Assembly (NCBI GenBank): GCA_963610315.1
Contig: CAVDMV010000001.1
Coordinates: forward strand, 86,739 to 150,738
Direction: 5' to 3'
Origin: UBA3210 sp963610315
GTDB lineage: Bacteria > Bacillota_I > Bacilli_A > RFN20 > CAG-449
Length of the DNA stretch: 64,000 bases
Part shown: positions 53,804-62,805 of the stretch, one piece after another
Layout: every line of letters starts with the position of its first letter
How positions within the stretch are numbered: the stretch's first letter is position 1
Notes under the pieces: model-generated
Databases searched by the model: none
The model's input: only the letters and a program-made list of their open reading frames with translations
What the model was told of the DNA's origin: nothing
Program-made: the position numbers and the translations under genes

Positions 53804-54925
53804 TTATTTTATACTTTTTAATACTTTTTCTAATTCTTCAATGAAGATATTGACTTCATCTAAGGAATTTTCATATGAGAAAGAAACTCTTATTGCATTA
53901 GTCGCTCTTTCGAGAGGATACCCCATTGCTTCAATGACGTAACTATATGGTTTCTTTTTACTTGAACAAGCAGATTTAGTAGAAACATAGATTTCTTTTA
54001 AAGATAAACCTTCTTGAACTACACTCGCTTTTTTATTGACGCTGAAATTAATGATAAATGGTGAACCATTCTTTGGTGAATTGATATTTACATTATCTAG
54101 ATGAGATAATTTTTCAAACATATAATCATGAATTTCTTTAACTTTGTTATATCTTTCGAACATATTTTCATATGCGATACGTAATGTTTTCGCTAGACTA
54201 ACTTCATAAGGAAAATTATTCGTTCCTGAACGGAAAGAAAATTCTTGTCCTCCTCCATCAATTAAAGGAACTAGATCAATATTTTTCTTTTTTAAAAGGA
54301 GTCCACTTCCTTTAAAACCATTAATTTTATGGGCTGACATCGAAACTAAATCAACGTCTTTAAATGAAACATTTACTTTTCCAATTGCTTGGGTTGCATC
54401 AGAATGGAAGATAACTTTAGGATAATCTTTTAATATTTTTGCGATATTACTAATATCATTAATTGATCCTACTTCATTATTAATCGCCATAATAGAAACA
54501 AGAATTGTATCGTCTCTTAAGGCTTTTTTTAATGTATCTAGTTCAACTACACCATCTTTATTTACGTCCAAATAAGTAACATCAAATCCATATAAATCAT
54601 GCATTTGTTTATAAACATTTAAAACAGAAGGATGTTCAACTTTAGTTGTAATAATGTGATTACCTCTATTTTTATATTTTAAGCATGTTCCTTTAATGGC
54701 TAGATTATTTGCTTCTGAAGCTCCTGAAGTAAAAATAACTTCTCCTTCAGTGCGAGAAAATATTTTTGCGATTTGATTTCGTGCTTGATCTTCTAAAGCT
54801 AGAACTTCTAATCCTAGTTTATGATTTGAAGCAGGATTTGCGAAATATCTTTCATTGACCTTATTAAAAGAGGCTAACACCTCTTTATTTAATTTAGTTG
54901 TGGCAGCATTATCAAAATAAATCAT
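53804..54925 (-). CDS. Cysteine desulfurase (NifS/IscS-like)
   Basis: PLP enzyme that takes sulfur from cysteine for Fe-S clusters or tRNA thiolation. 373 residues. FDNAATTKLN, FTSGASEANNLAIKG, PLP Lys in SMSAHKINGFKGSGLL, and catalytic Cys region STKSACSSKKKPYSYV. Among Firmicutes such genes often accompany thiI; here ezrA lies 8 nt upstream, an arrangement known in Bacilli (ezrA-nifZ/iscS-thiI). Absence of thiI downstream is notable. Confidence 0.93.
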   Translation of the reverse strand: MIYFDNAATTKLNKEVLASFNKVNERYFANPASNHKLGLEVLALEDQARNQIAKIFSRTEGEVIFTSGASEANNLAIKGTCLKYKNRGNHIITTKVEHPSVLNVYKQMHDLYGFDVTYLDVNKDGVVELDTLKKALRDDTILVSIMAINNEVGSINDISNIAKILKDYPKVIFHSDATQAIGKVNVSFKDVDLVSMSAHKINGFKGSGLLLKKKNIDLVPLIDGGGQEFSFRSGTNNFPYEVSLAKTLRIAYENMFERYNKVKEIHDYMFEKLSHLDNVNINSPKNGSPFIINFSVNKKASVVQEGLSLKEIYVSTKSACSSKKKPYSYVIEAMGYPLERATNAIRVSFSYENSLDEVNIFIEELEKVLKSIK

Positions 54926-54933
54926 TTTGTCAC

Positions 54934-56688
54934 CTACTTAACTTGATCAGGACGCATTCTTTTAATGATCGAAACTGTTTCATCAATAGTTCTTGTAAAG
55001 TCACCTTCAAAGAATGATTGTCCTGCGCTATCAAGGGAGAATTTACATTCCATAAATCCTTGACGATATTGGTTCGCGTAAACAATAGAATTTTCTGCAT
55101 ATTTACATTGATTGTATTGTTCAGTAATATCTTTAATTAATATTTCAATAGTTTCTTGTGCACTTACTAATATTTCATTTGCTTTTGTTACATCAATTGG
55201 CTTTCTTTTAAAGATATCACCAATTTGTTCTAAATATTTAAAAGATTTATCAAATTGAACTTTTAGTCGAACGGTATAATCTGGTACTGACATATCTCTA
55301 AGTAAAGCTTGATTATCTTTTAATTTTAAATAATATTCACATATCATCTTATAATCATTTTCTGCATCATTCTTTAATGATAATAAATAAGAATTAAAAT
55401 CGTTAATAATTTGATTAATTCTAGTCATTTCATTAGACATATCATAAATTTTTCTAACGATTAAAGAATATGGTTGACGAGCTGCTGAATGAATATAATT
55501 ATCTAAATCTCTCTTAATAGTTTGAACATTATTAACATCTTCTTCAAGTTCAGTAATCTTTTCTAGATACTTATCTTGAATTAAATAGACTTCTTCATAA
55601 TTTGGTAAAGCTCTTTTAATTTTCTTAAATTGTTTTTCAAGTTCATAAGTTTGATTATAAATATTATCACAGTTTTGATCAAAATATTTCTTTGCTTCTT
55701 CTTCCTCATCAAATGCTTTAAAGACATTCATAATGTCTTCATCAATTTTATCTAAAGAAGAACCGACATTAGAAAATTTAAATGAACATAAATTATGTGT
55801 TATCTCTTCTAACTTTGCATTATAAGAATCAATTTTTGCAATAATTTTTAGATGATGCAAAGGATAATCTTGGTTTTGAAGTTCTTCATAACGAGTTTTA
55901 ATTTCTTCAATTCTACTAGGAATGATTTTCGTTACTTTAACGCAATATGAAGGTAAATCATCAAAAGATTCTTCTAAAGCATCAACAACTTGTCTAACAA
56001 CAGGAAGTTTTTCACTCGCTTCGTCATAACGCGCACTTTTACAAAGAGTTTCACATTCATCAAAAATCTTTTGAATTTTATCAAAAACTTTAGTAAATGA
56101 ATCTTCCATTAAACTAAGTTCAGTCTTATGAGTTTCATATTTTTCTTTTAAAGCTCTAAACTTTCTTGATAGTTCGATATTATCTTGACGGAATTCTTCA
56201 TCTTTTTGTAATAACTTGTTTAAATCGTTATAAAGTTCAGTAGTTTTTCTTTCAAATTCATAAATGACTTTTTTAGTTGAATCAATTAAATTTTTATTTT
56301 TTGAATGATTAGATTTATCATTTAATTTTTTCTTTAAACCATCGAGGGCGACATAAGAATTACGATCATTATTTTGTAAGATTTCTTGGAAACGATTATC
56401 GTATTCATCGCTAACATCTACATAATCAACATTTTTATTTGCGATATCTCTTAGTCTGTTAAGATAAGTATCAATGTCATCAATTAAAATTTGATGTACA
56501 TTATTATATTTCTTTTCTAGTTCTCTTATCGTTCTAGTTTCATTTCTTGCTTTAATAATGAAAATATAAATAAATATAATCGCAATAATAACAACGACTA
56601 CAATAGCGATAATAACCCAAAAGATAGGATTTTTTACAATTGACGTAGAACTATCTACGTTTTCTTCAAGGAAATTGATTAGTTTCAT
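54934..56688 (-). CDS. ezrA: Septation ring regulator EzrA
   Basis: Membrane-anchored coiled-coil regulator of the FtsZ ring. 584 residues: one N-terminal membrane helix (PIFWVIIAIVVVVIIAIIFIYIFII, about 20-44) then spectrin-like coiled coil to the end; the C-terminal block ENSIVYANQYRQGFMECKFSLDSAGQSFFEGDF matches EzrA. Start at 56688 follows AGGAGGTAAAT; an in-frame ATG ten codons earlier is not used. Marks a Bacilli-type cell division system. Confidence 0.9.
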   Translation of the reverse strand: MKLINFLEENVDSSTSIVKNPIFWVIIAIVVVVIIAIIFIYIFIIKARNETRTIRELEKKYNNVHQILIDDIDTYLNRLRDIANKNVDYVDVSDEYDNRFQEILQNNDRNSYVALDGLKKKLNDKSNHSKNKNLIDSTKKVIYEFERKTTELYNDLNKLLQKDEEFRQDNIELSRKFRALKEKYETHKTELSLMEDSFTKVFDKIQKIFDECETLCKSARYDEASEKLPVVRQVVDALEESFDDLPSYCVKVTKIIPSRIEEIKTRYEELQNQDYPLHHLKIIAKIDSYNAKLEEITHNLCSFKFSNVGSSLDKIDEDIMNVFKAFDEEEEAKKYFDQNCDNIYNQTYELEKQFKKIKRALPNYEEVYLIQDKYLEKITELEEDVNNVQTIKRDLDNYIHSAARQPYSLIVRKIYDMSNEMTRINQIINDFNSYLLSLKNDAENDYKMICEYYLKLKDNQALLRDMSVPDYTVRLKVQFDKSFKYLEQIGDIFKRKPIDVTKANEILVSAQETIEILIKDITEQYNQCKYAENSIVYANQYRQGFMECKFSLDSAGQSFFEGDFTRTIDETVSIIKRMRPDQVK

Positions 56689-56792
56689 ATTTACCTCCTG
56701 CATAAAAAAAATTATCAATACAAGTATACATAATTTTTATAAAAAATTAAATAGTAAATAATCTAACTTAACTAAAATATTTAAAATAATCA

Positions 56793-56822
56793 TTGACATA
56801 TTAGATTTGTTTATAATAGAAT
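56793..56822 (+). promoter_or_regulatory. rpsD promoter
   Basis: -35 TTGACA (56793-56798), 18-bp spacer, -10 TAGAAT (56817-56822). Confidence 0.6.
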
Positions 56823-56828
56823 AATAAA

Positions 56829-56965
56829 GCATGTGCAATTAGCAGTTAGATACACCCTGCTGATGATTCTTCAAAGAAGTAGCTAAGCTAAATATTAGCG
56901 AAGAAGTTTCACCCAGAGGACATGGGATCTAGCCTCACTTTGTACAGCGATGTATTTGAAAGGAG
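56829..56965 (+). ncRNA. Candidate S4 (rpsD) leader RNA
   Basis: About 140 nt of leader before rpsD with clear pairing: TTAGCAG / CTGCTGA (56839-56863), a possible stem around TAGCTAAGC / TATTAGC, and CCC(AGAGGACAT)GGG (56913-56927). In B. subtilis S4 represses rpsD by binding such a leader; position and GC-rich loops agree. No covariance search was possible. Confidence 0.5.
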
Positions 56966-56975
56966 ATTTGACAAG

Positions 56976-57587
56976 ATGTCAAGATACACAGGACCAGCTT
57001 GGAAATTAGGTAGAAGATTAAACTACTCAACAATTGAAACTGGAAAAGATTTAGCAAAACGTCCTTATGGACCAGGCAAAGCAAAAGATGCAAGACCTAA
57101 AAAATTATCAGAATATGGTAAACAATTAACAGAAAAGCAAAAATTAAGATTTACTTATGGCGTTTCTGAAAAACAATTCGCAAACTTATTCAAAAAAGCA
57201 AAAGCAAAGAAAGGTGTTGTCACAGGTACAGCTTTCATGCAATTATTAGAATCTAGATTAGACAACTTAGTATATAGAGTTGGTTTCGCTAGAACTAGAA
57301 GAGCTGCTAGACAATTAGTCAACCACGGCCATATCTTAGTAAATGGTAAGAAAGTTGATATCCCATCATATATTTGTAAAGCAAACGATGTTATCACATT
57401 AAAAGAAACATCAAAGAACTTAAAAGTAGTCAACGAATCACTCGAATCATTAACTATCGTTGTTCCTTATGTTGAAGTCAATAAAGAAACAAAAGTTGCA
57501 AAATACTTAAGACTTCCAGAACGTAATGAAATGACAAGCTTAATTGACGATTCATTAATCATTGAATACTACAACAAAATGCTTTAA
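56976..57587 (+). CDS. rpsD: 30S ribosomal protein S4
   Basis: Primary 16S rRNA binder. 203 residues. Starts MSRYTGPAWKLGRRLNYS; S4 RNA-binding domain (LESRLDNLVYRVGFARTRRAARQLVNHGHILVNGKKVD). The N-terminal zinc Cys cluster is absent, a C-minus form. Start placed at the diagnostic MSRYTGP, with AAAGGAG ten bases upstream. Confidence 0.98.
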   Translation: MSRYTGPAWKLGRRLNYSTIETGKDLAKRPYGPGKAKDARPKKLSEYGKQLTEKQKLRFTYGVSEKQFANLFKKAKAKKGVVTGTAFMQLLESRLDNLVYRVGFARTRRAARQLVNHGHILVNGKKVDIPSYICKANDVITLKETSKNLKVVNESLESLTIVVPYVEVNKETKVAKYLRLPERNEMTSLIDDSLIIEYYNKML

Positions 57588-57610
57588 TTTAATAACTAAA
57601 GTTATTTATG

Positions 57611-57637
57611 ACCTATGCAGATTGCATAGGTTTTTTT
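57611..57637 (+). terminator. Terminator after rpsD
   Basis: ACCTATGCA / TGCATAGGT at 57611-57631, 3-nt loop, followed by TTTTTT. Confidence 0.93.
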
Positions 57638-57649
57638 ATGCTTATTTTA

Positions 57650-57680
57650 GGTATAAAAAAACCGTCACTACTAATGACGG
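57650..57680 (-). terminator. Terminator after the CHC2-like protein gene
   Basis: CCGTCA / TGACGG at 57662-57680, 7-nt loop, followed on the minus strand by TTTTTTTATAC. Confidence 0.85.
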
Positions 57681-57691
57681 CTAAAATTATA

Positions 57692-58096
57692 TTATTTACT
57701 ATTTTTAATGTACTTAATATTGTTTTCGTCTAAGAATTTAATTACTTTTTCTTTTTCTTCATCAGATCCAGTTACAACTAAATGTAATGAATTATCTTGT
57801 TCTTTAACGATTTGGCTAAATTCTAATCCTGCAAGTTCACTAACTTTCTTTACTGCGTTAGGGAAAGATAAGCCTTCAATTTTTTGAACAAAAGTAAATA
57901 CATTACCTCCGACATTACAACTTGAGCAACGGAAATATTGTTTTTCTTGTGAAAAATCAACTTTGTCTTCCGCTTTACAGAATGGGCAAGTAGCAATATT
58001 ACGGAATCCTTCTTTTTTAATTGTTACATATTTACTAGCAATATCAACAATGTTAACTTGACCTTTAATATAGTCAATTACTTCTGGTGCAATCAT
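57692..58096 (-). CDS. Stand-alone DnaG-type (CHC2-like) zinc-binding protein
   Basis: 134 residues. The segment IAPEVIDYIKGQVNIVDIASKYV, then CPFC (Cys37, Cys40), QEKQYFRCSSCNVGGNVFTF (Cys57, Cys60) and LSFPNAVKKVSELAGLEF closely follows the N-terminal zinc-binding domain of DnaG primase, but no primase catalytic domain follows; the last 40 residues are a new tail. Start ATG at 58096 is eight bases after AAGGAG. It could bind DNA or assist priming; that is inference. Confidence 0.65.
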   Translation of the reverse strand: MIAPEVIDYIKGQVNIVDIASKYVTIKKEGFRNIATCPFCKAEDKVDFSQEKQYFRCSSCNVGGNVFTFVQKIEGLSFPNAVKKVSELAGLEFSQIVKEQDNSLHLVVTGSDEEKEKVIKFLDENNIKYIKNSK

Positions 58097-58169
58097 CTTC
58101 ACATCTCCTTATTTATCTTTAATAATATCACAATTTGTAATTAATAAATACTTTTTTTAATTTTTCTTC

Positions 58170-59486
58170 TTATAAATCATCTTCGTTCGAAGTATGTTCT
58201 TCTTTGTATTCACACTTCACTGAATTATCAATTATCTCTAATGGCTTTATTTTATATTTATCACAGATGAACATATTATTTTGTAAATATTTACAGTTCA
58301 TACATTGTGTCTGTTTTAATTTTAAACATAATAAGGCAGTTTCTCTAGTGTTGAGATAATTACCATTTTTCTTCATGCTTTGATAAGTAATATCAAATGA
58401 TTTTTCCATCTTACGATCTTCAATCTTTTGAATGATAAAGGTTGAACTTACAAAATAAATAAAACCAATCACTGGAATGAAATATCCGCAGAAGACACGC
58501 CACAATAATAAGCATGAACCGGTATAATTACCCATTATCGCGGAAAATACAATTGTAAATGTTGATTCAGCTACTCCAGCATTAGATGGGATTGGACTTA
58601 ACGTACCAATAAAACCGATTGCTTGGTAACAAGCTAAGAAAAAGAACATCGTCGAGAAATCAAAAGAAATTTGTCCTTGTCCTAATAATAGATACATAAA
58701 ATAAGGAATTGAATTACTAATGATTTGGAATAAAGAATACATAATGATTGAAGGTATTGCTAGATAGAAATGTTTCATTAAATAAGAAACTTGTTTTCTA
58801 ACTCTTTCCATTCTTTCATTTGATTCACGTACATAAGCTTCTTTTGAAGGAGATTTTTTAAATTTAACCGCGAAGAAAGCGCTGATGTTTACTAATAATT
58901 TATTTATTGGAGGGCAATATGCCATAAGGATGAAGAATAATACCGAAATTATCGCAAAAGCAAAACCATATAAAGCTACCCAAATAAGTTTAATTTCTGT
59001 GCCATTAGATAAATACAATGTGCAATCATGAACTTGGCATGAAATAAACATAATAAAATACATTACACCTTGAACTAAGGAAAAGATGATTTGATTTTGT
59101 GTTAAGCAATTTAATGATTCATCGATTGTAATTCCTCTTTTTTCCATATAATAAAGCATAAAAGGGAAATGACCAGTTCTCGAAGGAGTAATAGTTCCTC
59201 CGAGTGAACCATGTAAATAAATACCTACTGCATCATAAAATGGTTTCTTTTTATTAATTCTTTTTAAGGAAGAATAGATAACAAATGATTCTAAAGCCAC
59301 CGTTAAAAGTAATAATCCCATAATGATTAAATAAGAATAAAAAGGTAAATTCCTTAATGCACTTAAATCAGCAAAAACATTATTTTTAATTAAAAAATAA
59401 AGCATTAAAGCTGTAACAACTGCGATTATAATAATATTTAAAATTAATTTGTTCTTACTTATTAATTTTGTTGTTTTGGATTTCAT
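58170..59486 (-). CDS. UPF0104/MprF N-terminal-like membrane protein
   Basis: 438 residues, about eight membrane helices; homologous in pattern to the flippase part of MprF (lysylphosphatidylglycerol synthase): SLGGTITPSRTGHFPFMLYYMEKRG near residue 90 and IGTLSPIPSNAGVAESTF near 300. The C-terminal tail has a Cys-rich segment (QCMNCKYLQNNMFICDKYK and VKCEYKE) that may bind a metal. No lysyl-transferase domain. Lies 4 nt after the methyltransferase gene. Confidence 0.75.
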   Translation of the reverse strand: MKSKTTKLISKNKLILNIIIIAVVTALMLYFLIKNNVFADLSALRNLPFYSYLIIMGLLLLTVALESFVIYSSLKRINKKKPFYDAVGIYLHGSLGGTITPSRTGHFPFMLYYMEKRGITIDESLNCLTQNQIIFSLVQGVMYFIMFISCQVHDCTLYLSNGTEIKLIWVALYGFAFAIISVLFFILMAYCPPINKLLVNISAFFAVKFKKSPSKEAYVRESNERMERVRKQVSYLMKHFYLAIPSIIMYSLFQIISNSIPYFMYLLLGQGQISFDFSTMFFFLACYQAIGFIGTLSPIPSNAGVAESTFTIVFSAIMGNYTGSCLLLWRVFCGYFIPVIGFIYFVSSTFIIQKIEDRKMEKSFDITYQSMKKNGNYLNTRETALLCLKLKQTQCMNCKYLQNNMFICDKYKIKPLEIIDNSVKCEYKEEHTSNEDDL

Positions 59487-59490
59487 ATGA

Positions 59491-60426
59491 TCATCTCTTC
59501 TTTCTTAATTTGCAAACGAAGAATCCTTCATAAAGTGAAGAAGGACAGATCACTATTGCGCCTTTAATATTACAAGGTAAGGTAGGAATATTATATCTTT
59601 TCGCGTAGTCTAATGGAACTACTTCAACGTTTTTATTTTCTTCTAATACACGAGAAATAATATCTTCATTCTCTTGACGTAAAATTGAACAAGTTGAATA
59701 TAAAATATTCGCGCCAGGGCGGGCTAATTTAATTGCCTTAGTTAATAAAGCATATTGAGTAGAACTAACTTTATTAACAAGTCTTTCCGAAAAAGCAATA
59801 TATGTCTTTTTATCATTTAAATCAATTGTTCCACTTCCAGAACAAGGTGCATCTAATAATATTGCATCAAAAGTTTCTTCTTCATTTAATTTACGTGCAT
59901 CCATATTAAGTGTTTTAACGTTATTACAATGTTGTTTTTCTAAATTATATAATAACTTTTGATATCTAATTTCATCTATTTCTACCGCGGTTAAATCGAT
60001 ATTATTGTTAGTTAAAGCAACAAGTTCACTAGTTTTACCACCTGGTGCGCTAGACATATCAAGAACTTTCATTCCTTCTTTAGGATTTAAAATTAATGGA
60101 GGAATCATGCTTGATAAACTTTGTAAATATATCTTTCCTTCTGAATACACCTTTAATTCTTGTAAATCTTTTTCATCTGCATTCTTAATAATAAAAGCAT
60201 TATCAAAAAAACTTGCTTTATCAAGTTTAATGTTATTATCCCAAAGAACGTTACGAATTTCTAAGCTATCACTAACTAAAGTATTAACTCTTAAAGTAGT
60301 ACTTCTAGATGCCATATAGCCTTTAATAATCGTATCAACAACATTATGATCATATTGTTCCAATAATAAATCATATAAATATTGAGGCATTCTTTTAATT
60401 GCTTCACCTAAAGAATTAACTTTCAT
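59491..60426 (-). CDS. rRNA m5C methyltransferase, RsmB/RsmF-like (Sun family)
   Basis: SAM-dependent methyltransferase of 16S rRNA cytosines. 311 residues. SAM motif MKVLDMSSAPGGKTSELVAL, motif IV DAPCSGSG, motif VI YSTCSILRQENEDII with the second Cys. The NusB-like N-terminal domain of RsmB is missing; a short N-terminal region (MKVNSLGEAIKRMP) replaces it. Its TGA stop shows that TGA is used as a stop codon here. Confidence 0.85.
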   Translation of the reverse strand: MKVNSLGEAIKRMPQYLYDLLLEQYDHNVVDTIIKGYMASRSTTLRVNTLVSDSLEIRNVLWDNNIKLDKASFFDNAFIIKNADEKDLQELKVYSEGKIYLQSLSSMIPPLILNPKEGMKVLDMSSAPGGKTSELVALTNNNIDLTAVEIDEIRYQKLLYNLEKQHCNNVKTLNMDARKLNEEETFDAILLDAPCSGSGTIDLNDKKTYIAFSERLVNKVSSTQYALLTKAIKLARPGANILYSTCSILRQENEDIISRVLEENKNVEVVPLDYAKRYNIPTLPCNIKGAIVICPSSLYEGFFVCKLRKKR

Positions 60427-60480
60427 ATAATCACCTGCTAACTATTTTATAATAAAACGAATTTTATTTATATAAAATAA

Positions 60481-60509
60481 ATAAAAAATCTCACCATTTT
60501 GAAGTGAGA
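60481..60509 (-). terminator. Terminator after the four-helix membrane protein gene
   Basis: TCTCAC / GTGAGA at 60489-60509, 9-nt loop, followed on the minus strand by TTTTTTATTTAT. Confidence 0.85.
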
Positions 60510-60516
60510 CTATTAT

Positions 60517-60924
60517 TTAAATTAATTCAGGAACATTATTTTTCTCTACGAATTTCTTAACATCTAAATAGAAGAAAATATCAACTAATACTTGTGCAAT
60601 TAAGGTAATAGAAAATACTACCCAAGGATATGTTGCACCTTTACCTGAACACGTAAAGATTAGTTCAACAATAAATCCAACAATATTTAATACGTTAAAT
60701 AAGATAATACCAGTTCCTCCAATAAAGAAGAATTTCTTATAATCTTTTTCGTAAAATGTATGTCCAACAATTAATAGAACAAGAGTTGCTACCACTATTG
60801 TTAAAAGTACAATAAATAATGCTAGATTAAAGCGATAGAATAATAATGCAGTTGTTAAATTACCGAATAACCACATGATATAAGTAAAGATATAGCATCT
60901 TTTTAATGCTTTATTTTGTTTCAT
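60517..60924 (-). CDS. Four-helix membrane protein, unknown
   Basis: 135 residues with four hydrophobic segments (IFTYIMWLFGNLTTALLF, LALFIVLLTIVVATLVLLIV, FFFIGGTGIILFNVLNIVGF, FSITLIAQVLVDIFFYL) and short charged loops. No recognised motif. Downstream of fmt by 8 nt and ended by its own terminator; probably in the fmt transcript. Confidence 0.6.
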   Translation of the reverse strand: MKQNKALKRCYIFTYIMWLFGNLTTALLFYRFNLALFIVLLTIVVATLVLLIVGHTFYEKDYKKFFFIGGTGIILFNVLNIVGFIVELIFTCSGKGATYPWVVFSITLIAQVLVDIFFYLDVKKFVEKNNVPELI

Positions 60925-60932
60925 AAGCCCTC

Positions 60933-61868
60933 CTATTTTAGATAAGAATTTAAGATATTCTTATCACCATTAATGAATGATTTATAATCCATTTTTGATT
61001 TACCTTGTTTTTGTAGTTCAATTAAACTTACTTGTCCATCTTTAAGTTGTAAAATTAATCCTTGTTTATCTGCTTGAACAATTTTACCAATTTCTTCACT
61101 AGCTTTAGAACTAACTTTCTTTGCTTTAAAGATTTTTAGAATTTGTTCATTATAAAGTAAATATCCTCCTGGCGTTTCAGATAATCCTCTTACATAATTA
61201 ACAAATTCATCACAAGTATAATCTAAAGATAATTTTTCATCTTCTTTTTTTATTTTATGGCAGAAAGAAACTTCTTCTTCATTTTGTTCTTCGCCTTTAA
61301 TTTTCCCTTCAATATAAGAAGGAAGCATTTTAATTAAGCAAGATTTACCGGCAGAAGTAATTTTCTTTGTTAAAGAAGTATAATTATCGTCACTAGAAAT
61401 AATTACTTCTTCTTTAGCGAACATTTTACCCGCGTCCATCTTATCGATCATTTCCATAATCGTCACACCAGTAACTTTATCACCATTAATTAAAGAAGTT
61501 TGAATTGGTGAAGCACCGCGATATTTAGGAAGTAAAGATCCATGGACATTAATAGAACCTAATTTTGGCTTATTTAAAATGGAAGTAGGAACAATTTGAC
61601 CATAAGCACATGTAACAATTAAATCAAAATCTAAATTTAAAATAACATCTGCTTCTAGGCGTAATTTTTCTACTTGATAAACTGGAATATTATGTTCTAA
61701 AGCGACTACCTTCGCTGGTGGAGGAGTTAAGATTCTCTTTCTACCTACTTCTTTATCGCATTGAGTTAAAACGCCGATAACATTATATTCATTTTCAATT
61801 AAAGATAATAAAATTTCTTTAGCTATTTCTGGTGTACCCATAAATAAGATACGTGGATATTCTTTCAT
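60933..61868 (-). CDS. fmt: Methionyl-tRNA formyltransferase
   Basis: Formylates initiator Met-tRNA. 311 residues. Signature segments FMGTPEIAKEIL, VTCAYGQIVP, SINVHGSLLPKYRGASPIQ (catalytic Asn/His), and DKMDAGKMF; C-terminal OB-fold domain (SETPGGYLLYN, GQVSLIELQKQGKSKMDYKSF). Complete. Confidence 0.96.
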   Translation of the reverse strand: MKEYPRILFMGTPEIAKEILLSLIENEYNVIGVLTQCDKEVGRKRILTPPPAKVVALEHNIPVYQVEKLRLEADVILNLDFDLIVTCAYGQIVPTSILNKPKLGSINVHGSLLPKYRGASPIQTSLINGDKVTGVTIMEMIDKMDAGKMFAKEEVIISSDDNYTSLTKKITSAGKSCLIKMLPSYIEGKIKGEEQNEEEVSFCHKIKKEDEKLSLDYTCDEFVNYVRGLSETPGGYLLYNEQILKIFKAKKVSSKASEEIGKIVQADKQGLILQLKDGQVSLIELQKQGKSKMDYKSFINGDKNILNSYLK

Positions 61869-61895
61869 TTTTTCATCACCTTTTATATTTTATAT

Positions 61896-61919
61896 AAACT
61901 AGTACTTAAAAACTAGTTT
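61896..61919. terminator. Hairpin between the DUF3574-like gene and fmt
   Basis: AAACTAGT / ACTAGTTT at 61896-61919, 8-nt loop. U-rich tracts are better on the plus strand; on the minus strand it may only reduce readthrough into fmt. Confidence 0.35.
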
Positions 61920-61954
61920 TTAATACTTTAAATTCTATTTTAATTCTTAAATAA

Positions 61955-62407
61955 TTATTTTGTTCCGTAATAAAATGTTGTAAACACATTACTAGTTTCA
62001 ATAAGAATTGAATTTTGATTTAATGTAACAATAACTTCATCACAGATTTTATAAACATCTTCTAAAGAAATGCTTTCTAAAATACAACCAATCGTTCTTT
62101 CCTCCGTAATATTGTTATTATCATCAGTCCAATAACCTGTCGCTTCAAAAAGCGTACTTCCGAAGGTATATTTAGTAACAATTTCATTAACTTTAATGAT
62201 ACATTTTTCATATTCATAAACTGGTTTATATGTATCTTTATCATTAGTTCCAATATATAAAGTATATTTAGATTCTAATTTAGAATTCTCGATTTTACTT
62301 TTTATATTACTACTAAGTAAATAGCCTGTTATAACTACATTAATTAAAAGAAGGCTTGTTAAGATGATATTAATAATTTTTGATTTTGATAATTTATTTT
62401 CTTTCAT
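61955..62407 (-). CDS. Membrane-anchored DUF3574-like protein
   Basis: 150 residues: basic start (MKENKLSKSKIIN), one membrane helix (IILTSLLLINVVITGYLL), and an extracytoplasmic domain with LYIGTNDKD, TFGSTLFEATGYW, EERTIGCILE and SILIETSNVFTTFY, which fits the DUF3574 pattern. Start chosen at 62407 with GGAG some 11 bases upstream; an ATG 17 codons earlier has no ribosome site. Function unknown. Confidence 0.55.
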   Translation of the reverse strand: MKENKLSKSKIINIILTSLLLINVVITGYLLSSNIKSKIENSKLESKYTLYIGTNDKDTYKPVYEYEKCIIKVNEIVTKYTFGSTLFEATGYWTDDNNNITEERTIGCILESISLEDVYKICDEVIVTLNQNSILIETSNVFTTFYYGTK

Positions 62408-62485
62408 AATATTACTTACTCCAAATATATTTATAAACTCTATACGTTTCAAGCTCATTTTTCAATATTTTAATAATAAAAATTA

Positions 62486-62514
62486 TTGAAAGAATATTTT
62501 ATTTATGGTATTAT
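62486..62514 (+). promoter_or_regulatory. rpsT promoter
   Basis: -35 TTGAAA (62486-62491), 17-bp spacer, -10 TATTAT (62509-62514). Confidence 0.6.
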
Positions 62515-62542
62515 TTTTTAGCGTTGAAGGAAGGAGAAATCT

Positions 62543-62803
62543 ATGGCAAACATTAAATCACAAGTTAAAAGAGTAAAAACAAACTCTAAAGCTAACGAAA
62601 GAAATTCACAATATAAGGCTTCAATGAGAACAGCAATTAAAAAAGTTGTAAAAGCATGTGAAGCAGGAAATAAAGAAGAAGCTTTAAAGTTATTACCAGT
62701 TGCTTTCAGCAAAATTGATGGTTCAGTCTCAAAAGGTATCCAACACAAGAATACTGCAGCTAGACAAAAATCAAATTTACAAGCAAAAGTAAATAGTCTT
62801 TAA
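62543..62803 (+). CDS. rpsT: 30S ribosomal protein S20
   Basis: Small-subunit protein binding 16S rRNA 5' domain. 86 residues, typical: MANIKSQVKRVKTNSKANERN at the start and GIQHKNTAARQKSNL at the end. Ribosome site AAGGAG. The only intrinsic-terminator-like hairpin downstream on this strand (ACCGTAAGTACGGT then TTTTG, 62850-62867) lies within the group IIC relic. Confidence 0.97.
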   Translation: MANIKSQVKRVKTNSKANERNSQYKASMRTAIKKVVKACEAGNKEEALKLLPVAFSKIDGSVSKGIQHKNTAARQKSNLQAKVNSL

Positions 62804-62805
62804 TA

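Noticed and set aside
59491..59493. Possibility that the genome uses the mycoplasma code (TGA as Trp)
   Set aside because: TGA ends the methyltransferase gene where family length ends, and Trp codons elsewhere are TGG.
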